In this document: piece after piece, positions 36,741 through 45,745 of the stretch
Layout: the number at the start of each line of letters is the position of its first letter
Numbering within the stretch: position 1 is the first letter of the stretch
Assembly: GCF_008727865.1 (NCBI RefSeq)
Contig: NZ_VTWU01000005.1
Coordinates: 124,001 to 188,000, forward strand
Direction of reading: 5' to 3'
DNA from: Hymenobacter busanensis
GTDB taxonomy: Bacteria; Bacteroidota; Bacteroidia; Cytophagales; Hymenobacteraceae
Length of the DNA: 64,000 nucleotides
Notes under the pieces: model-generated
What the model was told of the DNA's origin: nothing
What the model saw: the letters and a program-made list of their open reading frames with translations, nothing else
Database searches by the model: none
Program-made: the position numbers and the translations under genes

Positions 36741-36787
36741 AAAGCCCAACGGCGAACCGTAGCAGCTACGGTTCGCCGTTGGGCTTT
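36741..36787. terminator. bidirectional rho-independent terminator
   Basis: Arms 36741-36763 and 36765-36787 are perfect 23-bp reverse complements between the beta-barrel pair and the convergent TldD/TldE genes. Confidence 0.85.
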
Positions 36788-36811
36788 ATTAGTCAGCGTT
36801 TCGAACGGAAA

Positions 36812-38137
36812 TTACACCGCGTCGGAGAGGCTGGTGAAGGTGAAGTCGCGGATTTTGAGCGGCGGAATCAGGTTGCCGCCGAGGCGTTGCGGCCGGCCGA
36901 TAGCCTCCACGTTGTTGAGCATGATGATGGGCGACTCGTTGAAGCGCATGTTTTTGATGGGGTGCTTGATCTTGCCGTTCTCGATGTAGAACGTGCCGTC
37001 GCGCGTCAGGCCCGTCAGCAGCAGGCTTTGCGGGTCCACGTCGCGGATGTACCACAGGCGCGTCACCAGAATACCTTTTTTGGTGCTCTTGATCATGTCC
37101 TGCACCGACTGCGTGCCGCCTTCCATGATGAAGCCGCTGGGGAAAGCCGTGGGGGCGCGCTTGTTTTTGTCGGCCCAGAAACGCGAGTAGTACACGTTTT
37201 TCACCACGCCTTTCTCAATCCAGGTCATCTTTTTCACCGGCAGCCCGTCGCCGTCGAACACGTCGCCGGGGGCCTGGGTGTTAAGCGGGTCGGAGTAGAT
37301 GGTTACGCGTTCGTCGAAGAGCTTTTCGCCGAGGCGGTTGCCGCCGCCTTTCTTGCTCAGGAACGAGCGACCCTCGTCGGCTTCGCGGGCATCGAGGGCG
37401 TACATGAGGCGGTTGAACATGCCCTCGTCGGACACCAGCGCGGCGGGCTCCAGAATGACGGTGTACTTGCCCGGCTCAATGGCCTTGGCGCCGAGCGAAC
37501 CGGCGGCTTTGTCGGCCGCCACCTTGGTCAGCGCCTTGGCGTCGAGCTGAGCCACGTCGGTGTAGTCGGCCACGGCGTAGCCCGAGCCGGCCCCATCGGG
37601 CGTGCGCACCGTCACCGAAAAATCGACGGTGGTGGATTGCTGAAAGGCTTCGAGGCCCTTCGAGTTGCGCATGGCCGTGAAGCGGGTACCGTCTTCGAGG
37701 TAGCCGGCAGCCGTGAGCTTGCGCCCCTCACAATGGGCAATGCTGTCGGCAGCCATGCGGGCGCGCAAATCGGGCGAAATGGCGGCCGTGGCCGGCGCAA
37801 ACGTGGCCGGCGAGAGGTACTGCTGCGGGCCGAGCAAAGGCATGTACTCCGGGTCTTCGGGGGCGAGGCGCGCAATTTCCTCGGCCCGCTGCACGCAGCG
37901 GCGCAGCGTTTCGTCGTCGAACTGGTTGCAGGTGGCCACGCCGGAGCGCTTGCCAAAGCGCGACTGCACCACGAGGGAAACGTTGTCGGAGCCGCCGGCG
38001 GTGCTCACGGCGTTGCGGGCGTAGCGCACGTTGCCGCGGGTGCGCCCGTTCAGCGCCGCCTCGCATTCGTCGGCCTTGCTGAAGCTCAGAACTTTCTTAA
38101 GAATGGCCTGCGCTTCGTCGCGGGATAAAAGTGCCAT
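36812..38137 (-). CDS. tldE: TldE/PmbA family protein (pair 2)
   Basis: A 441-residue protein of the TldD/PmbA family, TldE type, with no metal motif. Family blocks are visible: RSGVATCNQFDDETLRRCVQ (about 65-84), EPGKYTVILEPAALV (about 222), GRSFLSKKGGGNRLGEKLFD (about 260) and TFYIENGKIKHPIKNMRFNE near the end. In E. coli TldE pairs with TldD to form a zinc protease that trims peptides such as microcin B17 precursor and CcdA. No signal peptide. It follows its tldD by 14 bases and has a paralogue at 39935. Confidence 0.9.
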   Translation of the reverse strand: MALLSRDEAQAILKKVLSFSKADECEAALNGRTRGNVRYARNAVSTAGGSDNVSLVVQSRFGKRSGVATCNQFDDETLRRCVQRAEEIARLAPEDPEYMPLLGPQQYLSPATFAPATAAISPDLRARMAADSIAHCEGRKLTAAGYLEDGTRFTAMRNSKGLEAFQQSTTVDFSVTVRTPDGAGSGYAVADYTDVAQLDAKALTKVAADKAAGSLGAKAIEPGKYTVILEPAALVSDEGMFNRLMYALDAREADEGRSFLSKKGGGNRLGEKLFDERVTIYSDPLNTQAPGDVFDGDGLPVKKMTWIEKGVVKNVYYSRFWADKNKRAPTAFPSGFIMEGGTQSVQDMIKSTKKGILVTRLWYIRDVDPQSLLLTGLTRDGTFYIENGKIKHPIKNMRFNESPIIMLNNVEAIGRPQRLGGNLIPPLKIRDFTFTSLSDAV

Positions 38138-38151
38138 AGGGGAAGAAGCAG

Positions 38152-39807
38152 TTAGCCGACTTTGCGGGCGGTGTTGATGACGTTGACGCCGTTGAAGCGC
38201 GTGGTGCTGCTGCCGTGGCTCACAGCCGAGCTTTGCGAGGGTTGGCCCTTGCCGTCGTTGAAGAAGCCGGCGAAACGGTAGTCGGATTCGTCGCAGGTGG
38301 CAGCGCAGGAATTCCAGAACTCCTGGGTGTTGGCCTGGTAGGCCACATCCTCGAGCATGCCAGTGATTTTGCCCTTCTCGATGGCGTAGAACACCTGCCC
38401 ACCGAACTGGAAGTTGTAGCGCTGCTGGTCGATAGAGAACGAGCCGTTGCCGGCAATGTAGATGCCCTTGTCGACGCCGCTCACCAACTCATCCACCGAG
38501 AGCTTGGTTTTGCCCGGCTGCAGGCTCACGTTGGGCATGCGCTGGAACTGCACGTCCTGCCACGACTGCGCGTAGCAGCAACCGTCCGATTCGTTCTGCC
38601 CCACAATGTGCGCCTGGTCGCGAATCTTCTCGTAATCAACCAGAATGCCGTCCTTAATCAGCGGCCACTGCTTGGTTTTCACGCCCTCGTCGTCGTAGCC
38701 CACGGCGCCTAGTGAGCCGGGCTGGAGCTTGTCGGCCATGATGTTGACGACCTTCGAGCCGTAGGGCTTGCCCTGCTTTTTCCACTCCAAAGTGGCGAAG
38801 CTCGTGCCGGCAAAGTTGGCCTCGTAGCCCAGCACGCGGTCCAGCTCCAGCGGGTGCCCCACCGATTCGTGGATGGTGAGACCCAAATGGTGCGGGTCGA
38901 GCACGAGGTCGTACTTGCCCGGCGTCACCGACTTGGCCGTGAGCTTTTCCTTGGCTTGCTTGGCGGCGCGGCCGGCGTCTTCCAGCATGTCGTAGCTGTT
39001 TTTGTAGCCCACCACATCGGAGCCGGCCGGGCCCATTACTTTGTCGGCTGCCTTGGGCGTGAGGTACTCGTAGCCCAGGCCCATCGGTACGCTCAGGGCC
39101 TGCCGGCTGCGGAACTTGCCCGACTGCTTGTCGACCACCGTCACCCCGAACGTGGGCCAGATGCGGTGAATGTCCTGGTCGATGTAGGAGCCGTCGGTCG
39201 AGGCAAAGTACTTCTGCTCGTTCACCTGGAACAAGGCCGAATTGACGTAGCTCGCCCCGTTTTCCAACGCCTTGGCGTTGGCGGCCAGCAGCACGTCGAC
39301 TTTCTGCGCGATGGGTACCTCAAAGGCGTTCTGCTGAATTGGAGCTTTCCACGAAACTTCGCCGTAGCCTTTCTGGGGGGCTAGCCTCACGGGCTCCTTC
39401 TGCACCTTCGCGTTGGCCTTGGCAATCTGCACGGCTAGCTGGGCGGCTTTGGCAATGCCCGCCTCCGTCACCGTGTTGGTGGCCGCAAAGCCCCAAGTGC
39501 CGTTGGCAATAACGCGCACGCCGGCCCCGAAGCTTTCGGTGCTCACGATGTTTTGCACCTGCTTTTCGCGGGTGAACAGGCTCTGGTTCAGGTAGCGCCC
39601 GATGCGCACGTCGGCGTAAGAAGCGCCAGCCGATTTCGCGGCGTTCAGCGCCGCGTCGGCTAGGCGTTTGTTTACCGTGGCGTCCATCACCGGTTCCAGC
39701 AAGCGGGCCGGGTCGACCACGGAGCCGCCGAAACTAGGGAAACTGGGAAGCAGCAGAGCGCCGGCCGCAGCAAGGCTGGACAGCTCAAGAAAGTCGCGTC
39801 GTTTCAA
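38152..39807 (-). CDS. tldD: TldD family zinc protease with twin-arginine signal (pair 2)
   Basis: A 551-residue catalytic partner of TldE. The zinc site HESVGH (H313, E314, H318) is the TldD HExxxH motif. The N-terminus KRRDFLELSSLAAAGALLL is a twin-arginine-type signal, absent from E. coli TldD. The start is TTG 39807, at the same codon as in the paralogue; no ATG is available. The C-terminal block that holds the third metal ligand (Cys-Gly-Lys in E. coli) reads DGKGQ here; C501 or C505 nearby could serve instead, but I cannot tell. Operon with tldE. Confidence 0.9.
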   Translation of the reverse strand: MKRRDFLELSSLAAAGALLLPSFPSFGGSVVDPARLLEPVMDATVNKRLADAALNAAKSAGASYADVRIGRYLNQSLFTREKQVQNIVSTESFGAGVRVIANGTWGFAATNTVTEAGIAKAAQLAVQIAKANAKVQKEPVRLAPQKGYGEVSWKAPIQQNAFEVPIAQKVDVLLAANAKALENGASYVNSALFQVNEQKYFASTDGSYIDQDIHRIWPTFGVTVVDKQSGKFRSRQALSVPMGLGYEYLTPKAADKVMGPAGSDVVGYKNSYDMLEDAGRAAKQAKEKLTAKSVTPGKYDLVLDPHHLGLTIHESVGHPLELDRVLGYEANFAGTSFATLEWKKQGKPYGSKVVNIMADKLQPGSLGAVGYDDEGVKTKQWPLIKDGILVDYEKIRDQAHIVGQNESDGCCYAQSWQDVQFQRMPNVSLQPGKTKLSVDELVSGVDKGIYIAGNGSFSIDQQRYNFQFGGQVFYAIEKGKITGMLEDVAYQANTQEFWNSCAATCDESDYRFAGFFNDGKGQPSQSSAVSHGSSTTRFNGVNVINTARKVG

Positions 39808-39891
39808 GGGAATAGGTTTTGGCGTTGAGAGAAGAGTGGGGCCGCATCAGTCGCCGATGAAGTATCATGCAGCGGCTTGGCAAAGCAAAAA

Positions 39892-39922
39892 CAAACCCAC
39901 CCGAAAACGCCGGGCGGGTTTG
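39892..39922 (-). terminator. terminator between the two TldD/TldE pairs
   Basis: A 12-bp stem (39892-39903 with 39911-39922, one mismatch); on the minus strand TTTTTGCTTT follows. It separates pair 1 from pair 2, so they are probably separate transcripts. Confidence 0.7.
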
Positions 39923-39934
39923 CAATGCGTCGAT

Positions 39935-41266
39935 TTACACCGCGTCGGAGAGGCTGGTGAAGGTGAAGTCTCGGATTTTGAGCGGCGGAATCAGGTTGCC
40001 CGCCAGGCGCTGCGGCCGGCCGATGGCTTCCAGGTTATTCAGCATGATGATGGGCGACTCGTTGAAGCGGAAGTTCTTGATCGGGTGCTTGATCTTGCCG
40101 TTCTCGATGTAGAACGTGCCGTCGCGCGTCAGGCCAGTGTAAAGCAGCGTTTGCGGATCGACGGGGCGGATGTACCAGAGGCGCGTCACCAGGATGCCCT
40201 TGGCGGTGCTCTTGATCAGGTCCTGCGTCGACTGCGTGCCGCCTTCCATGATGAACGCGCCGGGCGGCGGCGTGGCGTCGATGCCCGATTTCTGGGCCCA
40301 GAAGCGCGACGAGAACATGTTCTTCACCACGCCCTTCTCAATCCAGGTGGTTTTCTGGCGCGGGCGGCCGTCGCCGGCAAAGGCCAAGTCGGGAATTTCG
40401 GGGTGCGTGGGGTCTGAGTAAATGGTTACGCGCGGGTCGAAGAGCTTCTCGCCCTTCTTGTTGCCGCCGCCCTTTTTGCTCAGGAACGAGCGGCCTTCGT
40501 CGGCCGAGCGGGCGTCGAAGGCGTTCATCAACGCGCCCAGCAAAGAGGCGTCGGAGTTGGACACCAGCGCGGCGGGCTCCAGAATGACGGTGTACTTGCC
40601 CGGTTCAATGGCCTTGGCGCCCACCGAACCGGCGGCTTTGTCGGCGGCAATCTGCGTCAGCCGGCCGGCGTCGAACTTGCCGATGTCGGTGTAGTCGGCC
40701 ATGGCGTAGCCTGAGCCGGTACCGTCGGGCGTGCGCACCGTCACCGAAAAATCGAGGTTGGTGTACTGCTGGTAGGCTTCAAGGCCCTTCGAGTTGCGCT
40801 TGGCCACAAAGCCGGCCGTGTCTTCCAGAAAAGCCGCCGACGACAGTTTTTTCTGGTCGCAGAGCGCAATGCTGGCCCCGGCCTGTTTGGCGCGGTAGTC
40901 GGGCGTAATGCCGGCCGTGTTTTGGGCAAATGCGTTGGGCTGCAGGTACGTCTGCGGCCCAAGCATGGGCATGTACTCGGGGCTTTCCGGGGCGAGGCGC
41001 GCAATTTCCTCGGCCCGCTGCACGCAGCGCCGCAAGGTGTTGTCGTCGAACTCGTTGCAGGTGGCTATGCCCGAGCGTTTGCCGAAGCGGGACTCCACCA
41101 CCACCGATACGTTGTCGACCGCGCCGCTGGTACTCACCATGTTGCGGGCCGTGCGGATGTTGCCACCGCTGCTGCCGTTGAGCGTCACTTCGCACTCGTC
41201 GGCCTTGCTGAAGCTGAGTACCTTCTTGAGAATGGTATTCGCGTCGTCTTTGGAAAGAATTGCCAT
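39935..41266 (-). CDS. tldE: TldE/PmbA family protein (pair 1)
   Basis: A 443-residue paralogue of the TldE at 36812, similar along its whole length. It shares RSGIATCNEFDDNTLRRCVQ, EPGKYTVILEPAALV, GRSFLSKKGGGNKKGEKLFD and the C-terminal TSLSDAV. No metal-binding motif and no signal peptide. It lies 58 bases downstream of tldD of pair 1. Long shared runs mean the duplication is moderately recent or maintained by conversion. Confidence 0.9.
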   Translation of the reverse strand: MAILSKDDANTILKKVLSFSKADECEVTLNGSSGGNIRTARNMVSTSGAVDNVSVVVESRFGKRSGIATCNEFDDNTLRRCVQRAEEIARLAPESPEYMPMLGPQTYLQPNAFAQNTAGITPDYRAKQAGASIALCDQKKLSSAAFLEDTAGFVAKRNSKGLEAYQQYTNLDFSVTVRTPDGTGSGYAMADYTDIGKFDAGRLTQIAADKAAGSVGAKAIEPGKYTVILEPAALVSNSDASLLGALMNAFDARSADEGRSFLSKKGGGNKKGEKLFDPRVTIYSDPTHPEIPDLAFAGDGRPRQKTTWIEKGVVKNMFSSRFWAQKSGIDATPPPGAFIMEGGTQSTQDLIKSTAKGILVTRLWYIRPVDPQTLLYTGLTRDGTFYIENGKIKHPIKNFRFNESPIIMLNNLEAIGRPQRLAGNLIPPLKIRDFTFTSLSDAV

Positions 41267-41324
41267 GGGGCTAATGTGCTGATGTGGGAAATGTGCTGAT
41301 GTGCTTTACCGCATGAGCACCTTC

Positions 41325-42977
41325 TTACCCGACTTTGCGGGCGGTGTTGATGACGTTGACGCCGTTGAAGCGCGTGGTGCTGCTGCCGTGGCTCACGGCC
41401 GACACCTGGCTGGGCTGGCCCTTGCCGTCGAAGAACGAACCCATCAGGCGGTAATCGGATTCGTCGCAGGTGGCAGCGCAGGAGTTCCAGAATTCCTGGG
41501 TGTTGGCCTGGTAGGCCACGTCTTCGAGCATGCCGGCAATCTTGCCTTTCTCGATGGCGTAGAACACCGTGCCGCCGAACTGGAAGTTGTAGCGCTGCTG
41601 GTCGATTGAGAACGAGCCGCGCCCGGCAATGTAAATGCCCTTGTCGACGCCCTTAATCATGTCGTCCACGCTCAGCTTCTGCGTACCGGGCTTGAGGCTG
41701 ACGTTGGCCATGCGCTGGAACTGCACGTCCTGCCACGACTGGGCATAGCAGCAGCCATCTGACTCGTTTTGGCCCACGATGTGCGCTTGGTCGCGGGTTT
41801 TCTGGTAGTCCACCAGCATGCCCTCCCGAATGATGTCCCACTGCTTGGTTTTCACGCCTTCATCGTCGTAGCCCACCGCGCCCAGGGTATTGGGCTGCAG
41901 CTTGTCGGCCACGATGTTGACTACTTTCGAACCGTAGGGCTTGCCCTGCTTTTTCCACTCCAGCGTGGCAAACGAAGTGCCCGCGTAGTTGGCCTCGTAG
42001 CCCAGTACGCGGTCCAGCTCGGTGGCGTGACCTACCGACTCGTGGATGGTCAGGCCCAGGTGGTTAGGGTCGAGCACGAGGTCGTACTTGCCCGGCGTCA
42101 CCGACTTGGCCGTGAGCTTTTCCTTGGCCTGTTTAGCCGCCAGCGCGGCATCTTCCAAGATGTCGTAGCTGTTTTTGTAGCCGATAAGGCCCGTGCCGGC
42201 CGGCCCGGCAATCTTGTCGGCCGCTTTCGGCACCATGTACTCGTAGCCCATGCCCATGGGCGAGCTAAGTGCCTCCCGGCTACGGAACTTGCCCGACTGC
42301 TTGTCGATGGCCGTGACGCCGAACGTGGGCCAGATGCGGTGCACGTCCTGGTCGATGTAAGAGCCGTCGGTCGAGGCAAAATACTTCTGCTCGTTCACCT
42401 GGAACAAGGCCGAATTGACGTAGTTGGCGCCGTTGTCGAGGGCTTTCGCGTTGGCGGCCAGCAGCAGCTCCACCTTCTGCGCGATGGGCACCTCGAAAGC
42501 GTTCTGCTGAATGGGCGTCTTCCAGCTCACTTCGCCGTAGCCTTTCTGGGGCGCGAGCTTCACGGGCTCCTTCTGCACCTTCGCGTTGGCCTTGGCAATC
42601 TGCACGGCCAGTTGCGCGGCCTTCGCCATACCGGCTTCAGTCACGGTATTCGTGGCCGCAAAGCCCCAGGTGCCATTCGCCAATACCCGCACGCCGGCTC
42701 CGAAGCTTTCGGTGCTGGCAATGTTCTGCACCTGCTTTTCGCGGGTGAACACACTTTGGTTCAAGTAGCGCCCGATGCGCACGTCGGCGTAAGTGGCGCC
42801 AGCCGACTTGGCCGCGTTCAGGGCCGCGTCGGCCAGGCGTTTGTTTACGCCCGCGTCCATCACCGGTTCCAGCAAGCGGGCCGGGTCGACCAGCGTGCCG
42901 CCGAAGCCGGGGAAGCTCGGCAGAAACAGGGCACCGGCGGCAAGGCCGGTTAAGCCCACAAAATCACGTCGTTTCAA
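41325..42977 (-). CDS. tldD: TldD family zinc protease with twin-arginine signal (pair 1)
   Basis: A 550-residue paralogue of the TldD at 38152. The metal site HESVGH is kept (HESVGHATELDR), as is the N-terminal KRRDFVGLTGLAAGALFLP twin-arginine signal. The start is TTG 42977, aligned with the TTG of the other copy; the open frame to 43070 has no family similarity. Most differences are conservative. Gene order tldD-tldE is the same in both pairs, so a two-gene unit was duplicated. Confidence 0.9.
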   Translation of the reverse strand: MKRRDFVGLTGLAAGALFLPSFPGFGGTLVDPARLLEPVMDAGVNKRLADAALNAAKSAGATYADVRIGRYLNQSVFTREKQVQNIASTESFGAGVRVLANGTWGFAATNTVTEAGMAKAAQLAVQIAKANAKVQKEPVKLAPQKGYGEVSWKTPIQQNAFEVPIAQKVELLLAANAKALDNGANYVNSALFQVNEQKYFASTDGSYIDQDVHRIWPTFGVTAIDKQSGKFRSREALSSPMGMGYEYMVPKAADKIAGPAGTGLIGYKNSYDILEDAALAAKQAKEKLTAKSVTPGKYDLVLDPNHLGLTIHESVGHATELDRVLGYEANYAGTSFATLEWKKQGKPYGSKVVNIVADKLQPNTLGAVGYDDEGVKTKQWDIIREGMLVDYQKTRDQAHIVGQNESDGCCYAQSWQDVQFQRMANVSLKPGTQKLSVDDMIKGVDKGIYIAGRGSFSIDQQRYNFQFGGTVFYAIEKGKIAGMLEDVAYQANTQEFWNSCAATCDESDYRLMGSFFDGKGQPSQVSAVSHGSSTTRFNGVNVINTARKVG

Positions 42978-43116
42978 AAGCGTAATGGTTTGGTGATAGA
43001 AGAGGACAACGAGGGGAATGGGCTCGTTTCGGAGGCAATGACGACGCGCTGCCGCCGTGGATGCACGCAAAACCAGCGGAAACCGCAGAAAAGAACCGCT
43101 AATCCTATCAAAAAAG

Positions 43117-43148
43117 CAAAAGCCGCCCGAAACGTCGGGCGGCTTTGC
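43117..43148 (-). terminator. terminator of the mcrBC operon
   Basis: AGCCGCCCGA (43121-43130) pairs with TCGGGCGGCT (43135-43144) with a GCAAA/TTTGC extension. On the minus strand TTGCTTTTTT follows. It lies 20 bases after the mcrC stop. Confidence 0.8.
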
Positions 43149-43167
43149 AACGTGGACCCCGCTGAAG

Positions 43168-44199
43168 CTACGCCACGAGGGTCAGCAAATCGGCCGCAAT
43201 GCCGGGCCAGGGCTGGTTCAGGTCGATGGTGACGACGCGCACCGGAAAGCCACCAAGAGTATAGCGCAAGTCGGCGGTGTGGGTAGCGGCGGGGTAGAGC
43301 AACACGCCTTCGAGCTGCTGCCCGGCCGGCGCGGGTTGGTTTTGCAGATAGGTGTAGAGCTGGTAGAGGTGCGGTGAAATCAGCCGCTGCCGGTCGTAGT
43401 GCGGCTTGAAGGCGGCCGTGTAGTACTTGGTATCGAGAATGATTTTGCGCGCCGGCGACTCAAGGGTGGTGTCGGTAATCATGCTTGGCAGCAGCTCCAG
43501 GTCGGCGGCTTGCTCGGCCTGGGCCTGCCAGCTGATGGTTTCGCTTAGCACGCGGTAGCGCCGCTGCTCCAGCCGGTAGAAGTTGCGCACGAACCGCTCA
43601 AACAGCTGCGCCATCAAGGTTTCGTCGCGCCGGAAATCGTGGAATCGGGTGCGGCCTTCGGTGTCGGGCTCGGGCAGAGCCGTGCGGTAAATCAGGTCGC
43701 AGATGTTAAGCAGGAAGCCCTCGGCGCCGGGCAAGCGTAGGCGGCGCACGGTGCGCAGCTGGTGGCGGGTAAACGGGGCCGCCTGCAGCTCCTCGGGCAA
43801 GCGGGCCCGCACCCGGCGCACTTCTTGGCGCAGGCTGGCGGGCAGGTGGCGCGTGCGGCTCAGCACCTCAAGCGTGCCGGCCAGCAGCTGGTTGAACGGC
43901 GTGTTTGGGCCCAACTCGTCGAAAGCGCACACGGCGCGGCCCTGACGCAGCAAGTCGCGGGAAATGGTGGGCGTGAGCAGGATGCGGCCGCGCAGCTCGG
44001 GCAGCTCCGCCTCACGCTCGGCGTAGCCCAGCGGCAAACCCTGCTGCACCAGCCGCCGCGTGCCAATGAGCAGCATGTGGGTGAGCAATTCCAGCGGCCG
44101 GTGGAACGTGCTTGTGTCCACGCGCTGCCACTCGCCGTGCTCGGGCAGGCGGTTCCAGGCATAGCAGAGCAGGTAGTACAGATTCTGGATCGGGACCAC
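43168..44199 (-). CDS. mcrC: McrC nuclease subunit of McrBC restriction system
   Basis: A 343-residue cleavage subunit of the modification-dependent McrBC restriction enzyme, which cuts DNA with methylated or modified cytosine. The N-terminus PIQNLYYLLCYAWN is the usual McrC start. The PD-(D/E)xK site is visible as MITD243 with ILD256TK258. The start is GTG 44199, whose bases belong to a short interspersed repeat, so the first residues may have been reshaped. It follows mcrB by 80 bases and ends in a terminator. Confidence 0.92.
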   Translation of the reverse strand: MVPIQNLYYLLCYAWNRLPEHGEWQRVDTSTFHRPLELLTHMLLIGTRRLVQQGLPLGYAEREAELPELRGRILLTPTISRDLLRQGRAVCAFDELGPNTPFNQLLAGTLEVLSRTRHLPASLRQEVRRVRARLPEELQAAPFTRHQLRTVRRLRLPGAEGFLLNICDLIYRTALPEPDTEGRTRFHDFRRDETLMAQLFERFVRNFYRLEQRRYRVLSETISWQAQAEQAADLELLPSMITDTTLESPARKIILDTKYYTAAFKPHYDRQRLISPHLYQLYTYLQNQPAPAGQQLEGVLLYPAATHTADLRYTLGGFPVRVVTIDLNQPWPGIAADLLTLVA

Positions 44200-44240
44200 G
44201 GATTCTCGCGGATTATTTTCGGATTAATCGGATTTTGTGG
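44194..44240. repeat. short interspersed repeat, copy 2
   Basis: The first 23 bases match copy 1 (8037-8059) at 21 of 23 positions, followed by two more CGGATT units. The repeat includes the GTG start codon of mcrC and lies in the mcrB-mcrC gap. Confidence 0.5.
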
Positions 44241-44279
44241 ACGACTCAGCGCAACCCCATGCAGGTGACGCAGTACTTC

Positions 44280-45617
44280 CTAAGTTCTAAGCAACCGCTG
44301 CTTGTGTGCCTCAGCTTGTGCGGGCTGATCGAACCAATACTCGTCGAGCAGCGGCGCTATTTCCTGCTCCAAAATCAAGTGCAGCCACGTGGGCGCCTCA
44401 GCGGGGCGCGCGGGTGGCAGGCAGAAGTAACTGTGGCCGATCTGAAAATCGGGGCCCAGTTCGGGGTCGGCGGCAATGGCTTGGTTGAGCTCGATCATGC
44501 GGCTCAGCAGCCGCTCGGTCACGGCGGCGGAAACGCCTTGCTTCAGTAGCAACTGCCGCAGCGGCTGGCCAAACTCCGGCTCCATGTTCACGAAAGCGAA
44601 GCGGCGGCGCAGGGCGTAATCCAGCGGGGCCAGAGAGCGGTCGGCCGTGTTCATCGTGCCGATGAGGTACAGGTTGTCGGGCACGAAAAAGCGTGGGGCA
44701 GTAGCCGGCGAGTAGGGTAGGCGCACAGCGTGGCGCGCACCGCGTTTGTCGGGCTCCAGCAGCACCAGCAGCTCGCCGAAAATGCGGTTCAGGTGGCCGC
44801 GGTTGATTTCGTCGATGAGCAGGATAAACGGCCGTTGCGGGTCCTGCGCGGCGCGGCGGCACACGTCGGGCAGCACGCCATCGGCGAGGTGGAAACCGCC
44901 GTGGCCGTCGGGCCGGAAACCCTGCACGAAGTCCTCGTAGCTGTAGCTGGGGTGAAACTGCACCAACTCCACGCGGGTTTCGTCGGTGGCGCCGAGCAGC
45001 AGCCACGCCAGGCGGCGGGCCAGAAACGTTTTGCCCGTGCCCGGCGGACCCTGCAGAATCAGGTTGCGCTTGCGTTCCAGCCCGGCCAGCGCGTCGTCGA
45101 GCTTGTCGCCGGAAATAAACAGCTCGGCCAGCGCCGCGGCACGGTTGTATGGTTCGGCTGGCGCGGCACCGTAGGCGGTTTCGGGTTCCTGAACTTGTAG
45201 CTGGGCCTCGGCCGCCGGCGCAGCCGATTTGCGCGGCGCGGACGGCTGCGGAATTTCGTCGGCCGCCAAGCCGGTGTACAGGCCCTGCATGGCTTCCTGC
45301 GCGGCCACGTCGCCGTCGTGGGGCGAGTTGGCCAGCACCGGCCGCTTGGTCGTTACCGTAAAGCTCAGCTTTTCGAGCACCTGGTTGGTAGGCGCACCGG
45401 CGGGCAGGGGCCATGCGGCCTCCGTTTCGCCGGTAGCCAGCCGGAAGGCCAGCTCGGCCACCGGCCGGGGCGGGTAGCGCCGGCCTCGAAACAGCAAATC
45501 GTACACCGTGCTTGGCGTCAGCTCGCGGGCTTCGCGGTCGATCTGGCGCAGGGCGCGCAGCACATGCTCGCGGGTGAGCAAGGACGAATCGGGGGGCGAG
45601 GCGGGAGCGGAGGGCAT
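44280..45617 (-). CDS. mcrB: McrB GTPase subunit of McrBC restriction system
   Basis: A 445-residue AAA+ motor that uses GTP to translocate DNA before McrC cuts. Walker A GPPGTGKT (about 198), Walker B LIDEINRGHLN and the GTP-specific MNTADRSLAPLD signature are all present. The N-terminal 120 residues differ from E. coli McrB: LLTREHVLRALRQID, TVYDLLFRGRRYPPRPVAE and NQVLEKLSFTV resemble the N-terminal domain seen in ScoMcrA-like and other modification-dependent enzymes. This is my inference from memory; this domain should decide which modification is read. ATG 45617 was chosen over an in-frame TTG at 45638. Confidence 0.92.
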   Translation of the reverse strand: MPSAPASPPDSSLLTREHVLRALRQIDREARELTPSTVYDLLFRGRRYPPRPVAELAFRLATGETEAAWPLPAGAPTNQVLEKLSFTVTTKRPVLANSPHDGDVAAQEAMQGLYTGLAADEIPQPSAPRKSAAPAAEAQLQVQEPETAYGAAPAEPYNRAAALAELFISGDKLDDALAGLERKRNLILQGPPGTGKTFLARRLAWLLLGATDETRVELVQFHPSYSYEDFVQGFRPDGHGGFHLADGVLPDVCRRAAQDPQRPFILLIDEINRGHLNRIFGELLVLLEPDKRGARHAVRLPYSPATAPRFFVPDNLYLIGTMNTADRSLAPLDYALRRRFAFVNMEPEFGQPLRQLLLKQGVSAAVTERLLSRMIELNQAIAADPELGPDFQIGHSYFCLPPARPAEAPTWLHLILEQEIAPLLDEYWFDQPAQAEAHKQRLLRT

Positions 45618-45695
45618 GCGACGGTAAGGTACAGGCAAAACGCCAACAGCAGCGCGGTAGTTCGCTTTATCGGGCTGGGCAGGGCAAAAACAAAA

Positions 45696-45723
45696 GCCCG
45701 TTGCTCAGGGCTGAACAACGGGC
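45696..45723 (-). terminator. terminator of the microprotein gene
   Basis: GCCCGTTG (45696-45703) pairs with CAACGGGC (45716-45723). On the minus strand TTTTGTTTTT follows, placing it just after the small gene at 45746. Confidence 0.75.
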
Positions 45724-45745
45724 GTCGAAGGGTTACAGCAAGGAG

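Noticed and set aside
36779-38128. Plus-strand frame of 449 codons opposite tldE
   Set aside because: Antisense shadow of a conserved TldE gene.
41769-42953. Plus-strand frame of 394 codons opposite tldD of pair 1
   Set aside because: Antisense shadow; the same shadow frame appears opposite the paralogue, as expected from duplicated sense genes.
43168-45617. McrBC locus checked for being part of a defence island
   Set aside because: Flanks are tldD/tldE and a regulator/efflux locus; no other restriction, toxin-antitoxin or phage-defence gene is seen in the window.
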